Assembly (NCBI GenBank): GCA_003670675.1
Contig: QWQY01000002.1
Location: forward strand, 1 to 48,110
Source: Chloroflexota bacterium
GTDB lineage: Bacteria > Chloroflexota > Chloroflexia > Chloroflexales > Roseiflexaceae
Reading direction: 5' to 3'
Length of the DNA stretch: 48,110 nt
Shown here: positions 43,508-48,110 of the stretch, piece by piece
Numbering within the stretch: position 1 is the stretch's first letter
Layout: the number at the start of each line of letters is the position of its first letter
Program-made: the position numbers and the translations under genes
Notes under the pieces: model-generated
Databases searched by the model: none
What the model saw: only the letters and a program-made list of their open reading frames with translations
Told to the model about the DNA's origin: nothing

Positions 43508-44682
43508 CGCTCGAGCGGCACCACCAGTGGGCTGGGCTTTTTGGTGCGGCCTGCACCCATCACGGGGCCCATCTGCAACAGTCGTTCGACTTCGCGACCT
43601 ACCGCCACTGCTGCATCGGGGTAGCCGATGCGCCGGGCGGCATCCGACATCGACGCGCGCAAGGCCGGGCTGGCCAACAAAATATGAGAATAATCGACGA
43701 AGTTGCGCGCGTTTTCGGCCCACAAACCGGCGTCGTGTGCAATCACATATGTCCGATTGCCGCCTTCTTGGCCCGGCGCCTCTCCATAAAAGACCATCGG
43801 TTTGCCTGCCGCCATACACTCGCTGACCGTCAAGCCTCCTGCCTTCGAGGCGACAATATCGGTCGCGTGCACCAAATCGACCAACGGCACAAAATCATAG
43901 ACATGCGTCGGGTTGCGCCACGTCTGCGCCCGCAACGCTGCCGCCAAATCTTGATTGCGACCGGCCACAATGGCAATTTGGCACGGCAATGTGTGTGCAT
44001 CGACCGCCTGCGCCATCTCGAGCACCGGCCCGACCCCTGCGCCACCACTCAACAACAACAGGGTAGGCAACTCGGGGTCCCAGCCGAGGTCACGGCGAAG
44101 CTCTGCCTTTGGCGCCCGCATGGCACGATAGCCAGCATCAATGGGCAACCCAGTGTGGACGATTTTTTGCGCTTCGATCCCACATTTGCGTGCCTTTTCG
44201 CGCACCAGCGCCGTCGGCACTGCCACGCAATCGTCGACCCGATTAAACCAGGCACGGTGCACGTTGCCCAGATCACAGACAACGGTTATCAACCGCGGTC
44301 GCTGGGCCGGCTTGAGGATATGCGAAATAATCCGCGTAAACAATGGGTAGACGCTGACCACCACATCAGGCTGGTATTCGGCCAGGATCGCCTCGAGCGA
44401 GTTACGCACCGCCGACGACAAGGTAAACTCGAGGAACATATCGAGACCCGGTACATCGGTCATGGCATGCGCAAAGTCATAGTGTTCAGGCGCGTCACGG
44501 ACCATCTCGAGATAAAACTTCTCGGCCTGGGCCAGCGTCGTCGACGCAAGCGGATGATGCGCCGGGTTGACCACCCGCGTCTCGCACAGATGGCTGACCT
44601 CACGCTCAATCGCTGCGGCCGCACTGCGGTGCCCACTGCCCGCATCCGTTGTCAAAATCAGAATTCGTTTGGGTGATTGCAT
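43504..44682 (-). CDS. MGDG synthase / processive diacylglycerol glycosyltransferase family (GT28)
   Basis: The protein has 392 residues from ATG 44682 (AGAGAAAG upstream); the longer track start is less well supported. The N-terminal MGDG-synthase domain has ILTTDAGSGHRSAAAAIERE near residue 8, and the D-V-V-V-S-V-Y-P-L-F-T-R region follows. The GT28 C-terminal donor domain has LLLSGGAGVGPVLE near 208 and SKAGGLTVSECMAAGKPMV near 285. These enzymes transfer galactose or glucose to diacylglycerol to make membrane glycolipids. In green phototrophs MGDG is a main thylakoid or chlorosome-baseplate lipid. The sugar cannot be read. Confidence 0.85.
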   Translation of the reverse strand: MQSPKRILILTTDAGSGHRSAAAAIEREVSHLCETRVVNPAHHPLASTTLAQAEKFYLEMVRDAPEHYDFAHAMTDVPGLDMFLEFTLSSAVRNSLEAILAEYQPDVVVSVYPLFTRIISHILKPAQRPRLITVVCDLGNVHRAWFNRVDDCVAVPTALVREKARKCGIEAQKIVHTGLPIDAGYRAMRAPKAELRRDLGWDPELPTLLLLSGGAGVGPVLEMAQAVDAHTLPCQIAIVAGRNQDLAAALRAQTWRNPTHVYDFVPLVDLVHATDIVASKAGGLTVSECMAAGKPMVFYGEAPGQEGGNRTYVIAHDAGLWAENARNFVDYSHILLASPALRASMSDAARRIGYPDAAVAVGREVERLLQMGPVMGAGRTKKPSPLVVPLER

Positions 44683-44932
44683 GGGGTGTCTTTCTCTTGC
44701 GAAATCGCCAGAAAGGCAACGATGCACGATAGCGCAGGCCTCGACGCCCACGTATGACGTACTATAGCGCAGTCACCTTAAGTACAGATGATTTTCGTAT
44801 GTGCTCCACGTTATGTAGCAGGGCAAAACCGCCTCCGGCGGCCCGCGCGGCCACGCCCCGCGTCACCGACACGTCCGGGATGTCATGTTTTTTCAGTTAC
44901 ACTAGACAGACCCGCACCAACAAAAGGCCGTT

Positions 44933-46129
44933 ATGCTGACACCCAAATTGTTCCGCCGCGAAATCATCCTCCATGCGAAAAACGCCGTCAAAATCACCCC
45001 GCTCTGCCCACATGCGCCACCGAGCGACATGTGCGGCGGGTGCACCTTCCAAGATATCATCTACCCCGACCAAATCGCAGCCAAAACCCAGGCCCTCATT
45101 GCCCTCTGGGCTGACACCCTGACCAGTAGCATCCCCACCCCAACCGTCGTGGCATCCCCCGACCCGTTGCACTACCGCACCCGCATGGATTTCATCGCCA
45201 GCAAAGGGCGCTTCGGACTACGCCGCGGCGGCAAGTTCAACTACATCATTGACCTGACGACCTGCCATCTCATACCCACCGACGCCTTTGCCATTGCGCA
45301 CGCCATCTGGCAACAACTCATCGCCGCCGGCGTCCCCGATTACAATCTGCGGAGCCACGAAGGCATCTTGCGCTATATCGTCGTTCGTCGCAGCCCCGAT
45401 GACCGCTACATGCTGGCCTTCATCACCTCTGCACCCGACGACAACGCCGAGGTAGCCATCGCATCCGTCGCCCAGGCAGCCCTGGCCAATCCGGCCATCG
45501 TCGGCATCCATTGGTTGCGCAACGACTCACCTGCCGATGTCTCGTTTGGGACCCCCTACAAACACTGGGGCTCACCGCTGTTGCCCATGCGCATCGGTGC
45601 AAACACCTTACACATTGGCCCCAATACATTCTTCCAAAACAACGTCTATTTACTCGATGACATGCTCGCCCACATCGGTGCTGCCGTGCCGGCCGGCCAA
45701 CACGTCGCTGACCTATATGGTGGCGTCGGCACTATCGCCCTCCATCTCGCCGCAACCGCCCAGTCTGTCCACTGTGTCGAATCATTCGCCGAGAGTATCG
45801 ACCTCTGCCAAGCAAATATCCAAACCAACCACCACACCAATGTCACTGCCGAAGTCGCCGATGTGGCTGAATTCTTAAGAAATACCAACCGCACATTTGA
45901 TACAATGGTCGTAGACCCACCGAGGGTCGGTTTGGGTGCTCCCGTCTGTAAAGAAATTCTCCGTCACCGGCCGCAACGTGTCGTCTATGTGTCGTGCAAT
46001 CCGTTGTCCCAAATCGAGGATGCCAAACTCCTCGCCGAGGGCTACGAGCTGACCTCACTGATCGGCTACGACATGTTCCCGCAGACACCGCACTTCGAGA
46101 CGCTGGCGATTTTCGACCGCCGTTCCTGA
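44933..46129 (+). CDS. RlmD/TrmA-like RNA (uracil-5-)-methyltransferase
   Basis: The 398-aa protein has an N-terminal cysteine cluster CPHAPPSDMCGGC (residues 25-37), with a later Cys in DLTTCHLI, resembling the 4Fe-4S ligands of RumA/RlmD. SAM and catalytic motifs follow: GPNTFFQNN near 228, VADLYGGVGTIALHLA near 262, VVDPPRVGLG near 323, and the nucleophile in VYVSCNP near 350. It methylates U to m5U in 23S rRNA or tRNA. No TRAM domain is present. The 250-nt gap before it holds no clear promoter or RNA. Confidence 0.88.
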   Translation: MLTPKLFRREIILHAKNAVKITPLCPHAPPSDMCGGCTFQDIIYPDQIAAKTQALIALWADTLTSSIPTPTVVASPDPLHYRTRMDFIASKGRFGLRRGGKFNYIIDLTTCHLIPTDAFAIAHAIWQQLIAAGVPDYNLRSHEGILRYIVVRRSPDDRYMLAFITSAPDDNAEVAIASVAQAALANPAIVGIHWLRNDSPADVSFGTPYKHWGSPLLPMRIGANTLHIGPNTFFQNNVYLLDDMLAHIGAAVPAGQHVADLYGGVGTIALHLAATAQSVHCVESFAESIDLCQANIQTNHHTNVTAEVADVAEFLRNTNRTFDTMVVDPPRVGLGAPVCKEILRHRPQRVVYVSCNPLSQIEDAKLLAEGYELTSLIGYDMFPQTPHFETLAIFDRRS

Positions 46130-46148
46130 GACATCGAGGCATCCTGGC

Positions 46149-47717
46149 ATGACCAGCCGTTCCGACATCCTCTGCCCGAGTTGCCGACGCATCAATCCGC
46201 GTCGTGCCGACACGTGCCGTTTTTGTGGGCATGCCCTTTCGTTCGTCGACGGTGCGGTGCGCTACTCGCTGACACGCCTCATCAAGACCGGCGGCCAAGC
46301 GGTCATCTTCGAAGCCATCGACGACAGCACGCATCGCACTTATGCAATCAAAGAAATCATGCTGCCGCTCGATCCCGAACGCACGGTCGAGGCATTCCAA
46401 CGCTGTGCCATCGAAGCACGACTGCTCGCGACCCTGGCCCACCCGGGGATTCCGCGCTTTTATAGCTGTATCATCGACAATGGTCGCGTCTACATCGTCA
46501 TGGACTACGTGCGTGGCACCGATCTCGAAGACATCCTGCGTCAACGCGGCATGCTCGACGAATCGACCGTGTTGGGCATCGCCAATCAGGTCTGCGATAT
46601 CCTGCACTATCTGCACAATCAGGCCAACCCGGTCATCTTCCGCGACGTCAAACCGTCCAACATCATGTACGACACGGACGGCACGGTCACGATGATCGAC
46701 TTCGGCATCGCCCGCTTCACCAACAGCCAGCGCGGCAACATCATGGGGACGCCCGGCTATGCCCCACCCGAGCAGTATCGCGGCGATATTTCGCCATCTG
46801 CCGATATCTATGCCCTCGGCGCCACCATGCACCACCTGCTCAGCGGGCGCGACCCGCGTGGCCACAAGCCGTTTACCTATACCCCCATCCGCGAGCTGGT
46901 GCCTGGGGTATCTGCCAATACCGCAGCCATTCTTTCGACCGCGCTCCAGCTAGACCCCACCGACCGGTTCACCAGCATTCTCGAGATGCGCGACTCGATA
47001 CGCACGGTCTTGCGCGGCGACGAGACGGTCCAGTTCGCCATTCTCGGCGCGACATCGCCCATCCCCACCGTCGCATCTACCCCGCACACATTCCCCAACA
47101 CCCCCATTGCTCCGATGTCGGCGCCGTTGTTTTTGCCTACCGAGCCCGAGTACCTCGCCTCGGCGACAGCACCTGTCGTCGCTGCCCCAGCAACGCTCCT
47201 CACCGACGACATCAGCGCCGCCTACATCACGACCGTCATCACCGACCCCGATGACAATTCCATCCAGACGCACGAGCTCGATCTCGCCTTTGCCCAACAC
47301 ATCGAAGCAGCCGCAGCCGATATCGACCGCAGTAGCGAACGCTCGGTCACGATGGAACATGCTGCCATCGTCATCGCCCCGCAGACCCGCTGGCGCGTCT
47401 TTGCCTTTGTGGTAGCCGTCATCCTCTGTGTCGCGATGTTGGTCCTCAGCAACGGCGGCACCGATTGGCAACCCTGGCAGGCCGACGGCCAGACCATCAG
47501 CGTGCTCCTCGAGGTCGATGTCCCCGCTGATGTCACGCTCGATGCGTCGTTCCAGAACGCCCTGAGTGCACACCTCACCGACACCTACGGTGCCGAGTGG
47601 ACCCAATTGGGCACGCCGAGCTTCCTCGGCGCCCCCCCAGAACACGTCGCCACCAACACCGACGGCAGTAGTCGCTACCGCGGCCGCATTACCGTCACCC
47701 TCACCCGCTCACCATAA
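46149..47717 (+). CDS. Membrane-anchored Ser/Thr protein kinase with N-terminal zinc ribbon
   Basis: The 522-aa protein has a zinc ribbon with C9, C12, C23 and C26 (LCPSC...CRFCG). The Hanks-type kinase domain spans about 40-285, with Lys68 in YAIKEI, FRDVKPSNIM near 164 (Phe in place of His of HRD), DFGIA at 184, and GTPGYAPPEQY near 200. A Pro/Thr/Ala-rich linker leads to one membrane helix (about 418-437) and a C-terminal domain of about 80 residues outside. It starts 19 nt after the RNA methyltransferase. The gene overlaps the convergent partial gene by 9 bp. Confidence 0.9.
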   Translation: MTSRSDILCPSCRRINPRRADTCRFCGHALSFVDGAVRYSLTRLIKTGGQAVIFEAIDDSTHRTYAIKEIMLPLDPERTVEAFQRCAIEARLLATLAHPGIPRFYSCIIDNGRVYIVMDYVRGTDLEDILRQRGMLDESTVLGIANQVCDILHYLHNQANPVIFRDVKPSNIMYDTDGTVTMIDFGIARFTNSQRGNIMGTPGYAPPEQYRGDISPSADIYALGATMHHLLSGRDPRGHKPFTYTPIRELVPGVSANTAAILSTALQLDPTDRFTSILEMRDSIRTVLRGDETVQFAILGATSPIPTVASTPHTFPNTPIAPMSAPLFLPTEPEYLASATAPVVAAPATLLTDDISAAYITTVITDPDDNSIQTHELDLAFAQHIEAAAADIDRSSERSVTMEHAAIVIAPQTRWRVFAFVVAVILCVAMLVLSNGGTDWQPWQADGQTISVLLEVDVPADVTLDASFQNALSAHLTDTYGAEWTQLGTPSFLGAPPEHVATNTDGSSRYRGRITVTLTRSP

Positions 47718-48110
47718 GCGGAGCTGACTGCGGCTCCCTGCGTGCGGCACGACCACCGTCTGATCGATCAGCCACGGCATGCGGTCATGGTCTGTCAACT
47801 GGGCGTAGGCCGCGTCAGCAGCAGTGGTCAGCATGTAGACGCGCTGATCGGCACCTGCACCGACTACCAGTCCACGTACTCCATGGTCTATCCCGTACCA
47901 CACCCCTTTTTCGTAGCCCGCCACGAGCGGGACTGTCACCATCGTCGGCTGGTACCGATCCCAGACCCCTGCCGCATAACTCTCGTGTTTGGCCCACCCG
48001 CTTGGTGGATATGCACGCGTCTCGTTGCGGTTCCCCCACCGACACAGCGCGAGCACGCCGTTGTGCACCACCGGCAAAATCGGCTCACCGGACCAGTAGC
48101 GCGATTCGTA
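47709..48110 (-). CDS. C-terminal part of an unrecognised protein, cut by the window edge
   Basis: An open frame of 133 codons runs from the right edge to the stop at 47709. The track begins it at a TTG (48077), but the frame is open to base 48110 and continues outside. It has many Trp, Tyr and Gly residues, including KGVWYGIDHGVRGLVVG and HDRMPWLIDQ, with no transmembrane segment. I do not recognise the family. Confidence 0.5.
   Translation of the reverse strand, partial: YESRYWSGEPILPVVHNGVLALCRWGNRNETRAYPPSGWAKHESYAAGVWDRYQPTMVTVPLVAGYEKGVWYGIDHGVRGLVVGAGADQRVYMLTTAADAAYAQLTDHDRMPWLIDQTVVVPHAGSRSQLRLW

Noticed and set aside
44683-44932. Possible small RNA or gene in the 250-nt divergent gap
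   Set aside because: Only a weak TATAGT on the minus strand and a GC-rich stretch are visible; no hairpin with a T tract or credible ORF.
46640-46650. Kinase treated as inactive because HRD reads FRD
   Set aside because: The Lys, Asp of the RD pair, Asn and DFG are all kept; the His of HRD is often replaced in bacterial Hanks-type kinases, so activity is likely.

Overview
The window looks like a chromosomal stretch from a filamentous anoxygenic phototroph of the Chloroflexota (Chloroflexia). This is inference. The signs are a PucC/LhaA-type (bacterio)chlorophyll-antenna transporter, a UDP-sulfoquinovose synthase (sulfolipid), an MGDG-synthase-type glycosyltransferase, Lys/Thr/Pro-rich linkers in large secreted proteins, a CIRCE-controlled groES-groEL pair and a fairly high-GC coding style. 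No phage, plasmid, IS element, CRISPR array or rRNA was seen.

Layout. (1) 0.1-6.2 kb: two large secreted RCC1-repeat proteins in tandem, each with two seven-blade propellers joined by a Thr/Lys/Pro linker. (2) 6.3-10.4 kb: a PlsC-like acyltransferase coupled to a stand-alone photolyase-N-domain-like protein, then a PIG-L deacetylase/GNAT operon on the minus strand and a membrane protein. (3) 10.4-15.8 kb: gyrB, two tandem tRNA-Ala genes with their own promoter and terminator, a degenerate M24 peptidase-fold protein, a VOC/PhnB-like protein and the divergent PucC-like transporter with a palindrome between them. (4) 15.8-20.7 kb: a tightly packed six-gene minus-strand operon: alaX, methyltransferase, azlC, class I aminotransferase, azlD, DUF711/UPF0210. 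(5) 20.8-32.3 kb: glycosyltransferases, transporters, a THUMP-like methyltransferase, GNAT, tyrS, a TlpA-like lipoprotein coupled to a DUF2085 membrane protein, and an Rrf2 regulator. (6) 32.3-39.3 kb: an intact OafA-type acyltransferase/SGNH protein, a broken paralog, sqdB and a sulfotransferase. (7) 39.3-48.1 kb: a heptamer tandem repeat, double CIRCE and groES-groEL, a GT-C-like membrane protein, a GT28 glycolipid synthase, an RlmD/TrmA-like RNA methyltransferase, a zinc-ribbon Ser/Thr kinase and a gene cut by the right edge.

How the parts relate. Several genes bear on the phototrophic membrane: PucC for the antenna, SqdB and the GT28 enzyme for sulfo- and glycolipids, and the PlsC-like enzyme for acyl transfer. 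Housekeeping genes (gyrB, tRNAs, tyrS, groESL, RNA methyltransferases) are interspersed with transport and cell-surface genes. Most adjacent same-strand genes overlap by 1-23 nt, which suggests translational coupling. The observations most worth following are the azl operon split by an aminotransferase, the seven-bladed RCC1 proteins with a cysteine pair in nearly every blade, the acyltransferase pseudogene with two lesions, the metal-ligand-poor M24 protein and the two CIRCE-geometry repeats flanking one promoter. All functional assignments come from reading motifs by eye; no search was run.
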